From contig NZ_PVTK01000005.1 of NCBI RefSeq assembly GCF_003002925.1, positions 124,001-188,000 on the forward strand: 64,000 nt of DNA, written 5' to 3'. Within the stretch, counting starts at the first letter, position 1. Every line of letters starts with the position of its first letter. This document shows positions 8,811 through 17,370 of the stretch, in pieces. Source of the DNA: Vreelandella songnenensis (GTDB lineage Bacteria; Pseudomonadota; Gammaproteobacteria; Pseudomonadales; Halomonadaceae). The position numbers and the translations under genes were made by a program. The notes beneath the pieces were generated by a model. The model worked only from the letters and a program-made list of their open reading frames with translations, did no database searches and was not told where the DNA came from.

Positions 8811-9514
8811 AACGCTTGTCCCTGAAAGTATGCGGCTGTAGCGTTGACGTTTTCTAACCGCTTAGATTTAGTATGCCGAAAGGATAGACTAAATCGTCGG
8901 CTTCAGCTGTACCAAAGCTTTGCAAATTATTGATTAAAAACAACAATATTATAATAATCAGTAGCTTGCGAATAAAAATAAACGCAAAAAAACCATCCCG
9001 CTTACGCGAAATGGTTGTTTTGCATCTCCGCCACTCCTTGGCCTCGACGATTAGCGCCTCCGTACGCTAATACAAGTGAGCGGAATGAGTGTCCTAAAGC
9101 GTCCCTGTTCTTCTACGTATGGCTCCTGCCTTCCCTTATCTTCTGTCATTCCACTCACACTGTTACTACCAAGGTATTGCATGGCCCGGGCCATATATTG
9201 ATAAATTCAAAAATTTTTTTTTAAAAACATACACTTAATTAAAAACACCGGTCACCAAAAGGATCGCCAACCCGCCTGAAAAGTGTTTAAAAAAGGCACA
9301 TGCGACAAAAAATACTCCACGGAGTGTAACGCTTGTCACCTCACCTAAAGGCTTGGGTGAGCGCGACAGCGATATACGATGACGAGGTGGGCCTTGAGCG
9401 AGTGCTGGCTGAAATTGCCGCCGCTGCGTAGTATAAAAAGCAGACTTCACGACGCCGATGCAGATATTGAACAGGCGGCCAGGCCCTTCACCCTTCAGCA
9501 GCGAGTTAATTACC
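8811..9514. other. 700-bp AT-rich gap with candidate minus-strand small transcript
   Basis: No convincing protein gene on either strand. It holds an inverted repeat GATTTAGT/ACTAAATC (8865-8872, 8888-8895), a strong minus-strand terminator at 8986-9016, a perfect 14-bp palindrome ATGGCCCGGGCCAT at 9181-9194, a poly-A/T stretch at 9210-9240 and CTCACC/GGTGAG arms near 9340-9362. The terminator implies that a minus-strand RNA ends here, see findings. The 5' part should carry the promoter of the small membrane protein gene. Confidence 0.45.
8986..9016 (-). terminator. Orphan intrinsic terminator, minus strand
   Basis: Read on the minus strand: AACCAT, an inner CGC-GTAA-GCG stem-loop with a GNRA-type tetraloop, ATGGTT, then an uninterrupted T-run (A-run 8986-8992 on plus). 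No annotated gene ends here, so it probably terminates an unannotated short transcript started somewhere in about 9030-9240. Confidence 0.6.
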
Positions 9515-10060
9515 ATGATGACTGTCTACCTGTCCCACGGACTGGAAAGCGGCCCAGAGGCCTTGAAAATCCAGGCTCTGAAAGGCGTTGCTGAAAAGCT
9601 GGATGATTGCGAGGCGGTCGTCATGGACTACCGTGGCATGGCAGAACCCTCAAAACGCCTGGAACACCTACTGGCCACCATTTCCAAGCGCAACGACAAG
9701 CCCGAGGAGTGCGTTCTGGCAGGTTCGAGCCTTGGCGGCTGGCTGAGCGCCGCGGCCAGCGCTCAGCACTCTGTGCTTGGCTGTTTTCTGCTGGCCCCGG
9801 CGCTGGGCCTTCCCGAGTATCCGCAGACCTCGCCCACCATTGCCGCCCGGCTTACCCATATCATTCATGGCTGGCAGGACGACGTGGTGCCGCCCGGCCC
9901 CGTGATCAGCCACGCCGAGCGGCAGCGGCTTTCGCTGCGCATGGTGGATGACGACCACCGCCTGCACGCAAGCCTTGAAACCATACTCGGCGATTTCGAG
10001 CGCTTTCTTGCCCAGTGCCACGCGCTCGATCAACAGGCCGTTCAGGCTAGCTGCCCCTAG
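9515..10060 (+). CDS. Small alpha/beta hydrolase (YqiA-like)
   Basis: Cytosolic alpha/beta-hydrolase of about 181 residues without signal peptide. Start of the fold is VYLSHGLESGP; the nucleophile elbow is GSSLGGW; the acid is likely in GWQDDVVP and the base His in DDDHRLH near the C-terminus. This arrangement resembles the YqiA/UPF0227 and YcfP group of small esterases. Substrate unknown. Start is ambiguous: two adjacent ATGs (9515, 9518) with no strong ribosome site, and the frame stays open upstream to 9458. It converges on ntrC with only 8 bp between stop codons. Confidence 0.72.
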   Translation: MMTVYLSHGLESGPEALKIQALKGVAEKLDDCEAVVMDYRGMAEPSKRLEHLLATISKRNDKPEECVLAGSSLGGWLSAAASAQHSVLGCFLLAPALGLPEYPQTSPTIAARLTHIIHGWQDDVVPPGPVISHAERQRLSLRMVDDDHRLHASLETILGDFERFLAQCHALDQQAVQASCP

Positions 10061-10068
10061 GCCTTCCG

Positions 10069-11496
10069 CTACTCGTCGGCGAGCGCTGGCAGCAGGGTTT
10101 TGAGCTTGCGCGTCAACGTATTGCGCCCCCAGCCCAGCAGCTCGGCGGCTTCACCCTTGCGCCCGCCGGTATGTTTTAACGCCGTTTCGATCAGGATGCG
10201 CTCGAAATCCGGCACGGCCTCTTCCAGCAGATGCGTATGGCCTTCCGCCAGCGCGTGGTCGGTCCATTCGCGAAACGCCGTGCGCCAATCACCGTGGCCG
10301 CCGCTCTCTGCGCTTGCGATGGCGCGCAGCTCCGGCGGCAGGTCTTCGACCAGAATCTCCCGCCCCGAGGCCATGACGGTCAGCCAGCGGCAGATGTTCT
10401 CGAGCTGACGCACGTTGCCCGGCCACGGCAGGCGGGTCAGGTGCGTTTCAGTCTCTGCGGTCAGCACCTTGATATCCGTTGCCAGCTCCTTGGCGGCTTC
10501 GGCCAGAAAATGGCGTGTCAGGCGGGGGATGTCCTCACGCCGCTCGGCAAGGCGCGGCAGGTGAATGCGGATAACGTTCAGGCGGTGAAAAAGGTCTTCG
10601 CGAAAGCGCCCGTCATCGACAAGCGATTCCAGATTCTGGTGGGTGGCGGCGATGATGCGTACATCCACCTTGACCGGCGTATGCCCCCCTACCCGGTAAA
10701 ACTCGCCATCGGCCAGCACGCGCAGCAGGCGAGTCTGGGTTTCCGACGGCATGTCGCCGATTTCATCCAGAAACAGCGTACCGCCGTTGGCCTGTTCAAA
10801 ACGCCCCTGACGCTGCGCCGCGGCGCCGGTAAAGGCGCCCTTCTCGTGGCCGAACAGCTCGGACTCGATCAGATCACGCGGGATCGCCGCCATGTTAAGC
10901 GCAATAAACGGCTTGCCCGCCCGAGGACTGTGCTGGTGAAGCGCCTGGGCAACGCGCTCCTTGCCGGTGCCGGACTCGCCGTTGATCAGCACCGTGATAT
11001 GCGAGTGGGAGAGCCGCCCGATGGCGCGAAACACCTCCTGCATGGCGGGCGCCTCACCGATGATCTCCGCGTTCAGCCCTTCGGGCACGCTCACCGGGCG
11101 CTGCCGTTCGCGGGCGTGAGCTACCGCGCGGCGCACCAGCGCCAGCGCCTCGTCCACGTCAAACGGCTTGGGCAGGTATTCAAAGGCGCCGCCCTGGTAG
11201 GAGGCCACGGCGCTATCCAGGTCCGAATGCGCGGTCATCACGATCACCGGCAGATCCGGGTGCGCCTCGCGAATGCGCGCCATCAGGTCAAGCCCGTCGA
11301 TGCCCGGCATGCGAATGTCCGTGACCAGTACATCCGGCGGGTCTTCCAGCAGCCTGGGAAGCACCGTATCGGCCCGCTCGATGCACTCGACATCGAGATC
11401 CGGCTGCGCCAGCGCGCGCTCGAGCACCCAGCGGATAGCGCGGTCGTCGTCCACAACGACCACCCGTGCAACATCGTTACGTGTCGCCTCAGTCAT
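10069..11496 (-). CDS. ntrC: Nitrogen regulation response regulator NtrC (GlnG)
   Basis: Sigma-54-dependent activator of nitrogen-limitation genes, 475 residues. The N-terminal receiver domain has the acidic pocket D16-D18 and the phospho-acceptor D60 in VTDIRMPG. The central AAA+ domain shows Walker A GESGTGKE and the sigma-54 contact loop GAFTGA. The C-terminal Fis-type helix-turn-helix is in GGRKGEAAELLGWGRNTLTR. Phosphorylated by NtrB, it oligomerises on enhancer sites such as those found upstream of glnA and ntrB in this window. Its start overlaps the ntrB stop by 4 bp, so the two are coupled. Confidence 0.96.
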   Translation of the reverse strand: MTEATRNDVARVVVVDDDRAIRWVLERALAQPDLDVECIERADTVLPRLLEDPPDVLVTDIRMPGIDGLDLMARIREAHPDLPVIVMTAHSDLDSAVASYQGGAFEYLPKPFDVDEALALVRRAVAHARERQRPVSVPEGLNAEIIGEAPAMQEVFRAIGRLSHSHITVLINGESGTGKERVAQALHQHSPRAGKPFIALNMAAIPRDLIESELFGHEKGAFTGAAAQRQGRFEQANGGTLFLDEIGDMPSETQTRLLRVLADGEFYRVGGHTPVKVDVRIIAATHQNLESLVDDGRFREDLFHRLNVIRIHLPRLAERREDIPRLTRHFLAEAAKELATDIKVLTAETETHLTRLPWPGNVRQLENICRWLTVMASGREILVEDLPPELRAIASAESGGHGDWRTAFREWTDHALAEGHTHLLEEAVPDFERILIETALKHTGGRKGEAAELLGWGRNTLTRKLKTLLPALADE

Positions 11497-12551
11497 GACG
11501 CTTCTCCGGTGCAGTTAATAACCATGGGAATCAGTAAACGGAATTCGGTGTGTCCGGGTTGCGAGTCGCATTCGATCAATCCTTGATGCTGGTGCAAAAT
11601 CGACTGGGCAATGGAAAGCCCCAGCCCGCTGCCTTCGGCACGCCCGGATACCATCGGGTAGAAGAGCGTCTCCTCGAGTCCTTCGGGTATGCCGGGGCCG
11701 TTATCGATCACCCCCACTTCGCTGACCAGCCGGTGCCGTTCGGCGCCGAGCGTAAACTGGCGCCGGGCGCGGGTGCGCAGCGTCAGCTCCGGTGCCGGGG
11801 TGCCGGCATCGCTCATCGCCTGAACCGCATTGCTGGCCACGTTGAGCACGGCCTGGATCATCTGCGACTCGTCGCCGGAGAGATCCGGCAGGCTCGGGTC
11901 GTAATCGCGGCTGATGGTAACGTCCGGGTGCTCGGCAATCAGCAGCGTCCGGACCCGTTCCAGCACCTTGTGGATATTGACCGGCTCGTGCTTGACGATG
12001 CGGTTGGGGCCGAGCATCGAATCCACCAGGTCACGCAGGCGGTCGACCTCCTCGACGATGATATGGGTAAACTCACGCAGCGCCGGGTCGTCAAGGTCGC
12101 GCTCCAGAAGCTGCGCGGCGCCACGAATGCCCCCCAGCGGGTTCTTGACTTCGTGGGCCAGCCCCCGGGCCAGCACCTTGATGGTTTCCTGGCGGGTGGT
12201 CAGCGCTTCCTCGCGGGAGATCTGCATCAAGCGGTCGCGGGGCTCCACTTCCAGCAGCAGTTCATTTTCCGATAGCGGCGTCACGGTGTAGTCCACCGTC
12301 AACGCTTCGCCGTTGACCGGCGTAATGCGCGCCTCGCGCTGGGTATAGGGATGGAAGGCATCGCGCGCCTTGGCCAGCACCTGGTCGATACTTTCATCGC
12401 CCCCCAGCAGCGTATCCAGGCTGATACCCTCTACGCGGCTGAAGCTGACCGCCAGCAGGGCTTCAGCGGCCGGGTTCATCCAGCGTACGCGGAGCTCACC
12501 GTCCAGCAGCAGCACTGCCATGGAGAGATGTTCTAGTAAACGCTGATACAT
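11493..12551 (-). CDS. ntrB: Nitrogen regulation sensor kinase NtrB (GlnL)
   Basis: Soluble histidine kinase/phosphatase that controls NtrC in response to PII, about 352 residues. Order: N-terminal PAS domain (VLLLDGELRVRWMNPAAEALL), HisKA with the phospho-His in LAHEVKNPLGGIRGA, then HATPase_c with SNAVQAM, DNGPGIP and GSGLGLS. The start chosen is the ATG at 12551, which has AGGA 6 bp upstream and gives a length like E. coli GlnL (349). The frame stays open to 12719, and an ATG pair at 12587/12590 is possible but has no ribosome site; the long version would run over the NtrC palindrome. Lies 268 bp after glnA, preceded by that palindrome. Confidence 0.93.
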   Translation of the reverse strand: MYQRLLEHLSMAVLLLDGELRVRWMNPAAEALLAVSFSRVEGISLDTLLGGDESIDQVLAKARDAFHPYTQREARITPVNGEALTVDYTVTPLSENELLLEVEPRDRLMQISREEALTTRQETIKVLARGLAHEVKNPLGGIRGAAQLLERDLDDPALREFTHIIVEEVDRLRDLVDSMLGPNRIVKHEPVNIHKVLERVRTLLIAEHPDVTISRDYDPSLPDLSGDESQMIQAVLNVASNAVQAMSDAGTPAPELTLRTRARRQFTLGAERHRLVSEVGVIDNGPGIPEGLEETLFYPMVSGRAEGSGLGLSIAQSILHQHQGLIECDSQPGHTEFRLLIPMVINCTGEAS

Positions 12552-12707
12552 GAAGTGTCCTGACGCATCGCGGGTGAAGTCATTCATCATGCAGGGGAAA
12601 CTGCAAAAAGCGCGCCAAGTTGTTCCAAACCCGACACACTGCACGGCTTGTGGGCATGCGGCGCTGCTTGATCGAGCATTTACCGCCCGCCCTTCGCCAG
12701 TCTCTGT

Positions 12708-12738
12708 GCACTTATGCACTATTTTAGTGCATAAGTGC
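12708..12738. promoter_or_regulatory. NtrC operator upstream of ntrB (31-bp palindrome)
   Basis: The core TGCACTATTTTAGTGCA (12715-12731) is a perfect inverted repeat that matches the NtrC consensus TGCACC-N5-GGTGCA type closely. Symmetry extends outwards to GCACTTATGCACTA on one side and its complement on the other, 14-bp arms round TTT. It lies about 160 bp before ntrB. In enterics NtrC represses the glnL promoter through such a site, so autoregulation of ntrBC is likely. Confidence 0.8.
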
Positions 12739-12778
12739 CAACAAGCGTCAGCAAGCTCCCCGCTTCAGTGCAATAAAA

Positions 12779-12800
12779 AAACCCCGCCGAGGCGGGGTTT
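12779..12800 (-). terminator. Intrinsic terminator of glnA
   Basis: AAACCCCGCC (12779-12788) pairs with GGCGGGGTTT (12791-12800), flanked by an A-run at 12775-12780 that is the T-run on the minus strand. It ends the glnA message before ntrBC, so ntrBC also needs its own promoter. Confidence 0.85.
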
Positions 12801-12819
12801 CGTGACTGCCGATGCGTGC

Positions 12820-14226
12820 TTAGCAGCTGTAGTACATATCAAACTCGATGGGGTGTGTGGCCATACGAATACGATCCACTTCTTCCATCTTGAGTTCGAT
12901 GTAGGCATCGATCATGTCGTCGGTGAACACGCCACCTTCGGTCAGGAACGCGCGGTCAGCGTCGAGCGCTTCCAGGGCCTGATCCAGGCTGTTGGCCACG
13001 GTCGGTACTAACTTGCCTTCTTCCGGCGGCAGGTCGTACAGGTTCTTGTCCATGGCGTCGCCAGGATGGATCTTGTTCTTGATACCGTCGATACCCGCCA
13101 TCAGCAGTGCTGCGAACGCCAGGTACGGGTTGGCGGTCGGATCAGGGAAGCGCGTCTCGACGCGCTTGCCTTTCGGGCTCGCCGTGTACGGAATACGGAT
13201 GGACGCACTGCGGTTGCGGGCGCTGTAGGCCAGCATGACCGGCGCTTCAAAACCCGGCACCAGACGCTTGTACGAGTTGGTAGACGCGTTGGTGAAGGCG
13301 TTCAGGGCGCGGGCGTGCTTGATCACACCGCCGATGTAGAAAAGCGCCATTTCAGACAGGCCCGCGTACTCGTCACCGGCAAACTGGTTCTGGCCATCTT
13401 TCCAGAACGACTGGTGTACGTGCATACCTGAGCCGTTGTCACCGACCAGCGGCTTGGGCATGAAGGTAGCGGTCTTGCCGTAAGCGTGGGCCACGTTGTG
13501 GATCACGTACTTCATTTCCTGAACTTCGTCGGCCTTCTTCACCAGCGTGTTGAACTTGACGCCGATTTCGTTCTGACCGGCGTTCGCCACTTCGTGGTGG
13601 TGAACTTCGACGGTCTGGCCGATCGCTTCCAGTGTGTTACACATGGCACCACGGATATCGTGGAAGCTATCCACCGGCGGAACCGGGAAGTAGCCGCCTT
13701 TGAGGCGCGGACGGTGACCCAGGTTGCCGCCTTCGATGCGGCTGTCGGTTGCCCAGGCGCCTTCGTCGGAAGAGATCTTGTACATGGAGCCCTGAATGTC
13801 GGTCTTCCAGTGCACTTCGTCAAAGATGAAGAACTCAGGCTCAGGGCCGAAGAACGCCGTGTCGCCGAGACCGGTTGACTCGAGATACGCTTCAGCACGC
13901 TTGGCGATGGAGCGCGGGTCGCGGTCATAGCCCTGCATGGTGGCAGGCTCGATGATGTCGCAGCGCAGAATCAGGGTCGCGTCTTCGGTGAAGGGGTCGA
14001 GGAACGCGGTACCGTCTTCCGGGCGCAGAATCATGTCGGATTCGTTAATGCCTTTCCAGCCCTCGATAGAGGAGCCGTCAAACATCTGGCCGTTTTCGAA
14101 AAACTCTTCGTCTACATCGCGAGCGGGCACGGTAACGTGCTGCTCTTTGCCGCGAGTATCGGTGAAACGCAGGTCCACCCACTTAACATCATGTTCTTCG
14201 ATTAGCGCGAGCGTCTTGGCTGACAT
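12820..14226 (-). CDS. glnA: Glutamine synthetase, type I (GlnA)
   Basis: Dodecameric cytosolic enzyme making glutamine from glutamate, ammonia and ATP; 468 residues, the E. coli length. Visible signatures: DGSSIEGW near residue 50, the metal-binding [37 protein letters not shown] and the arginine-rich [10 protein letters not shown]. The Tyr that GlnE adenylylates lies in NLYDLPPEE near residue 395, so covalent regulation is expected. Controlled by a sigma-54 promoter and two NtrC sites upstream. The start is ATG with GGAGG in GGAGGACACA just before it. Single-gene message ended by a strong terminator. Confidence 0.98.
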   Translation of the reverse strand: MSAKTLALIEEHDVKWVDLRFTDTRGKEQHVTVPARDVDEEFFENGQMFDGSSIEGWKGINESDMILRPEDGTAFLDPFTEDATLILRCDIIEPATMQGYDRDPRSIAKRAEAYLESTGLGDTAFFGPEPEFFIFDEVHWKTDIQGSMYKISSDEGAWATDSRIEGGNLGHRPRLKGGYFPVPPVDSFHDIRGAMCNTLEAIGQTVEVHHHEVANAGQNEIGVKFNTLVKKADEVQEMKYVIHNVAHAYGKTATFMPKPLVGDNGSGMHVHQSFWKDGQNQFAGDEYAGLSEMALFYIGGVIKHARALNAFTNASTNSYKRLVPGFEAPVMLAYSARNRSASIRIPYTASPKGKRVETRFPDPTANPYLAFAALLMAGIDGIKNKIHPGDAMDKNLYDLPPEEGKLVPTVANSLDQALEALDADRAFLTEGGVFTDDMIDAYIELKMEEVDRIRMATHPIEFDMYYSC

Positions 14227-14466
14227 TGTGTCCTCCGGTATGAGCGTGGCTTAAAGCGTAAAAACAGTAAGCGATCGATAAAAAGTGTTATTAGACAAAC
14301 TAATCATTCGACAAATAACGTGCCAGAGGGCGCGTTTGTCATTGTTGTTCGCTCAACGATTGCCTGATGTGGATGACACATCGTCCAGCGATCATTTCAG
14401 ACCGGCTATCGTTGTAGCACGCCGCAAGGCTTCTGCCTACGACCCGCTAGCCGCTGACAAATATAA

Positions 14467-14482
14467 TGCAGAGAGCGTGCCA
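14467..14482 (-). promoter_or_regulatory. Sigma-54 promoter of glnA
   Basis: On the minus strand TGGCACGCTCTCTGCA, which differs from the consensus TGGCACG-N4-TTGCA at one base and keeps GG and GC at the required 10-bp spacing. Transcription should start near 14456, giving a leader of about 230 nt before glnA. Confidence 0.8.
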
Positions 14483-14613
14483 ATCCTGCACCAACATAGC
14501 CTATCAAAACACTAAGCCGTTGTTTTAAAGTGCATAAAAGCGTGCACTGCGTGCCTTCACATGTCGCATGGCAGCGTTTGGCTAGCGCCGCATCCATCAC
14601 AACCGCATTTCAT

Positions 14614-14630
14614 TGAACCAAAATAGTGCA
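14614..14630. promoter_or_regulatory. NtrC enhancer site 1 of glnA
   Basis: TGAACCAAAATAGTGCA matches the 17-bp NtrC consensus TGCACCA-N3-TGGTGCA at all but two defined positions. Centre about 165 bp upstream of the predicted start of the glnA message. Confidence 0.72.
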
Positions 14631-14644
14631 ATAAACGATTAAAA

Positions 14645-14661
14645 TGAAACGCTTTGGTGCA
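14645..14661. promoter_or_regulatory. NtrC enhancer site 2 of glnA
   Basis: TGAAACGCTTTGGTGCA has a perfect right half-site TGGTGCA and a degenerate left half. Its centre is 31 bp from that of the first site, about three helical turns, the same layout as the paired strong sites of enteric glnA. Confidence 0.68.
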
Positions 14662-14727
14662 ATAGCGCAATTTTTTTAAATAACCGGGACGATATCAGAT
14701 CAGGACATGGCCTATCGCCGTGAACCG

Positions 14728-15756
14728 CTATGCCTTCAAACGCTTGCCAAACATCATGGCGCCAGCGGTCGTGGTATTGGCAAGCCTGTTCAACAGAATC
14801 GACCCAACCGCCCCCACCACGGCGAGCAACGTGGCATACACCGCGACCGGCAGCGCCATGCGTGCAACGAACACATCGGTAATGGAAAAGAACATCGGGT
14901 GGGCAAGGTAGATCCCGAACGAGTAGACATTGATGTAGCGCACCCAGCCGGGCGCCGGCCGACCTTTCAAATAGCGCATGGCCACCAGGGTAAAAAGCAC
15001 GAACAGCGGCACGACCCACACCTCCTTGGAAGAGAAGTGCAGCCAGCCCGCCACGCTTGCCGCCACCAGCAGCGCCACCCACGCACAAAGCCACACCGGA
15101 TGAGAAAGGCACTGCATCCATGCTGGGCGCTCGGGCGTCTTGACCAGCGAATCGAAGGGGTAGTAGCGCACCAGCACCAGGGCCAGAAAGAACAGGTACA
15201 CCCAGCCAAGTGGCGCAATCCACAGCAGATACCCCGGCAGTTCGACCTCAAGCCAGTAGGCCATGCCCCAGTACGCCATGCTGACCAGACAGCCAAGCCA
15301 CAGCCACGGCACCGGATTGAAGCGCCACAGCCGCCAGCGGGTAAACAGCCAATAAGCCACATAGAACTGCATGGCGATGATCAGAAAATAGCCGTGCCAG
15401 CCGGCAAACACGAAGTACTCCACCGCGTTGGCCACGAAATCCACCGGCCGCCCGGCCATGCTCAGGCGCGCCCACTCGGCGGTAGAGTAGATAAAACCGT
15501 ACACCAGATAGGGCAGCATCACGTACTTCACCCGCTGGGCCAGAAAGCCCGGCGGCACGGCCTTGTCGTAGCGCATGGCGAACACGAACACCGAGATGAA
15601 CAGAAAGATCGGCGTACCCAGCACCAGCGGCAGGCGCATCAGGTCAGTGGCCAGGTTATCCAGGCGCTGATTGACGTGGTCCAGCAAATGAAACAGAAAC
15701 ACCGCCACGCAGCCGTAAGCCCGCAACCAGTAAATCTCTTCTATTCTTTTATGCAT
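14728..15756 (-). CDS. Acyltransferase family 3 membrane protein
   Basis: Integral-membrane acyltransferase of about 342 residues with roughly ten hydrophobic segments (family Acyl_transf_3, PF01757). It opens with RIEEIYWLRAYGCVAVFLFHLLDHV, in which the YWLRA and FHLLDH patterns match the conserved Arg and catalytic His region of the family. Such proteins O-acetylate or O-succinylate surface sugars, lipids or glucans. The start is ATG at 15756 with GGAG 5 bp upstream; the frame extends to 15798 without a better site. No polysaccharide genes are adjacent, so the acceptor is unknown. It is divergent from the secreted esterase. Confidence 0.78.
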   Translation of the reverse strand: MHKRIEEIYWLRAYGCVAVFLFHLLDHVNQRLDNLATDLMRLPLVLGTPIFLFISVFVFAMRYDKAVPPGFLAQRVKYVMLPYLVYGFIYSTAEWARLSMAGRPVDFVANAVEYFVFAGWHGYFLIIAMQFYVAYWLFTRWRLWRFNPVPWLWLGCLVSMAYWGMAYWLEVELPGYLLWIAPLGWVYLFFLALVLVRYYPFDSLVKTPERPAWMQCLSHPVWLCAWVALLVAASVAGWLHFSSKEVWVVPLFVLFTLVAMRYLKGRPAPGWVRYINVYSFGIYLAHPMFFSITDVFVARMALPVAVYATLLAVVGAVGSILLNRLANTTTAGAMMFGKRLKA

Positions 15757-15852
15757 ACCCACTCCGCTGCATGCGTAGGATTGGCCTGCGCTGAACACTC
15801 ATGGTAATGGCGGGTCCGACTTTATATTCTGACAATAATTCCCGGAGGCGTT

Positions 15853-16797
15853 TTGTCACTTCTTCCTTTTCCCGGCAACCGGCGCTGCACACGTTACCCC
15901 TTTCTGATCAAGCTTGCCGCATTACTTGGCCTCTGGAGTCTGTTCAATACGGCCATTGCCGGCGAGGTGCAGCACCACACGTTCGACTCCCCCACCCTCG
16001 GCCATCCCTACCCGTACACCGTCTATTTACCCGATGGGTATGACGCCCAGGCAAGCACCCCCTACCCGGTGGTGTACATGCTGCACGGCTCGTTCGGTAA
16101 CGAACGCGACTGGGTGGCCAAGGGCAACTTGGCGCAAACCGCCGATCGCTTGATTCGCGCCGGGCACATTCCGCCGGCGGTCTTCATCATGCCCGGCAGC
16201 CGCAGCTGGTGGATCGATGGCCACAACGAAGCCGCACGCAGCGCCTTCTTCAACGACCTTCTCCCCCACGTGGAATCCACCTACCGGGTAGGCGACACCC
16301 GCGCGCTTCGCGGCGTTGGCGGGCTTTCCGCGGGCGGGTTCGGCGCGCTCAACTTCGCCCTGGAAAAGCCCGAGATGTTCGCCGCCGTGGCCGCCCTCAG
16401 CCCGGCAAGCTACGTGCCCTATCCGCCGCCCAACTCCTCCGCCCACCGCCACCCGGCGCTGCTGGATGAGCAGGGCAACTTCGACACCGCCCTGTGGGAG
16501 CAGCGCAACTACCCCGCGTACCTGGAAGCCTACCGCATCAAGGTAACCCCGCGCCCCAGCGCCGAAGAGAGCGATGTACCGCCCGTACCGCTCTACATCA
16601 GCGCCGGCCGCAGCGACGTGTACGACGCCGAGTTCCACGCCCGCCAGCTGCGCCAGGCGATGGAGCGCATTCAGCCCAACAGCGTGCGCCTTGATCTCTA
16701 CCCCGGCGGGCACACCTGGCGCGTATGGCGCGCCAGCCTGCCCGCCGCGTTAACCTTTATGTTTCAGCATATTGGCGATACACCCATCGGCCAATAA
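15853..16797 (+). CDS. Secreted esterase D-type alpha/beta hydrolase
   Basis: Exported serine hydrolase of the putative-esterase family (PF00756, related to esterase D, feruloyl esterases and mycolyltransferases), 314 residues. A hydrophobic N-terminal signal (about residues 18-36, ending NTAIA) precedes the fold; VVYMLHGSFGNERDW gives the oxyanion region, GGLSAGGFGAL the nucleophile elbow, SAGRSDVYD the acid and GGHTWRVW the catalytic His. The start is TTG with GGAGG (15844-15848) 4 bp upstream, an unusual but well-supported start. It is divergent from a surface acyltransferase; a role in removing acyl groups is only a guess. Confidence 0.78.
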   Translation: MSLLPFPGNRRCTRYPFLIKLAALLGLWSLFNTAIAGEVQHHTFDSPTLGHPYPYTVYLPDGYDAQASTPYPVVYMLHGSFGNERDWVAKGNLAQTADRLIRAGHIPPAVFIMPGSRSWWIDGHNEAARSAFFNDLLPHVESTYRVGDTRALRGVGGLSAGGFGALNFALEKPEMFAAVAALSPASYVPYPPPNSSAHRHPALLDEQGNFDTALWEQRNYPAYLEAYRIKVTPRPSAEESDVPPVPLYISAGRSDVYDAEFHARQLRQAMERIQPNSVRLDLYPGGHTWRVWRASLPAALTFMFQHIGDTPIGQ

Positions 16798-16860
16798 CTG
16801 GCGAAATCAACAAAAAGCAAACTACACTTGCCGTATCGGCCAACGTATAAGGAGATAACG

Positions 16861-17166
16861 ATGCATCGACACATTGAATGGGACGACCCGGGCAGCGCCA
16901 GCGTATCCAAACTGTTCGCCAACGACCATCACGGTCACGCCCAGATAGGCGACGGCGATATTCTCTCCGCCCGCTACCAGGGCAAGATCGTCCGTGTGGA
17001 AGTAGAAGCCTACCGCGAAGAAGACGCCGTCAGCATCGCCAAGGTCGTCGCCATCCTCGACACCAAAGGCAACCGCCTCAAAGGCATGGACAACCTCAAC
17101 CTCGGTGACATCGTCCGCCTGCCTGACGACAAGCGCGCGTTTGAGAAGCGAGAAGATTACGACTGA
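16861..17166 (+). CDS. Conserved-looking hypothetical protein, 101 residues
   Basis: I do not recognise this protein. It is hydrophilic and acidic, with no signal peptide or membrane segment. It starts MHRHIEWDDPGSASVSKLF and contains a compact small-barrel-like stretch (HAQIGDGDILSARYQGKIVRVEVEAY) followed by a second pattern of LDTKGNRLKG and LGDIVRLPDDKRAF. A strong ribosome site, AGGAGAT, precedes the ATG and a perfect hairpin terminator follows, so it is a real transcription unit. A nucleic-acid-binding or scaffold role is possible from the strand-rich pattern, but there is no motif to prove it. Confidence 0.7.
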   Translation: MHRHIEWDDPGSASVSKLFANDHHGHAQIGDGDILSARYQGKIVRVEVEAYREEDAVSIAKVVAILDTKGNRLKGMDNLNLGDIVRLPDDKRAFEKREDYD

Positions 17167-17190
17167 GCCAAGCCCGTTACCCTGTTTTAA

Positions 17191-17216
17191 ACAAAGAGCC
17201 CGTAAGGGCTCTTTGT
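17191..17216 (+). terminator. Intrinsic terminator
   Basis: ACAAAGAGCCC (17191-17201), GTAA loop, GGGCTCTTTGT (17206-17216): a perfect 11-bp stem with a GNRA-type tetraloop and T-rich end, 24 bp after the 101-residue gene. Confidence 0.82.
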
Positions 17217-17370
17217 GTTTGGTGAAATCGCGTCCTTTGGTATCCACACTTATTTAAGATAACGGCACATACCGTAGCGCGGCGTAAGCGCTAGCGCACC
17301 CGCGAAGCGCCGCACCGCGGTGCCCCATGCACACTTTAATCATGACTACTGCCTGGACGGCAGCATTTGA

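Larger units (their letters stand above)
14227..14727. other. glnA control region
   Basis: A 500-bp non-coding stretch between glnA and the acyltransferase gene. It holds the glnA sigma-54 promoter, two good NtrC sites and a weaker TGCA-N8-TGCA element (14531-14546) in the position where enteric glnA has low-affinity NtrC governor sites. Short open frames here overlap these sites and look spurious. Confidence 0.7.

Noticed and set aside
9015..9224. Plus-strand 69-codon frame
   Set aside because: No ribosome site, odd composition, and it runs through a terminator and a palindrome.
12552..12719. N-terminal extension of NtrB by up to 56 residues
   Set aside because: It would be coded across the NtrC operator, has no ribosome site, and makes NtrB longer than its family.
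14531..14546. Third full NtrC site before glnA
   Set aside because: TGCA-N8-TGCA is one base short of the 17-bp site; kept only as a possible weak element.
14285..14600. Short open frames in the glnA promoter gap
   Set aside because: They overlap the sigma-54 promoter, lack ribosome sites and have no protein-like features.
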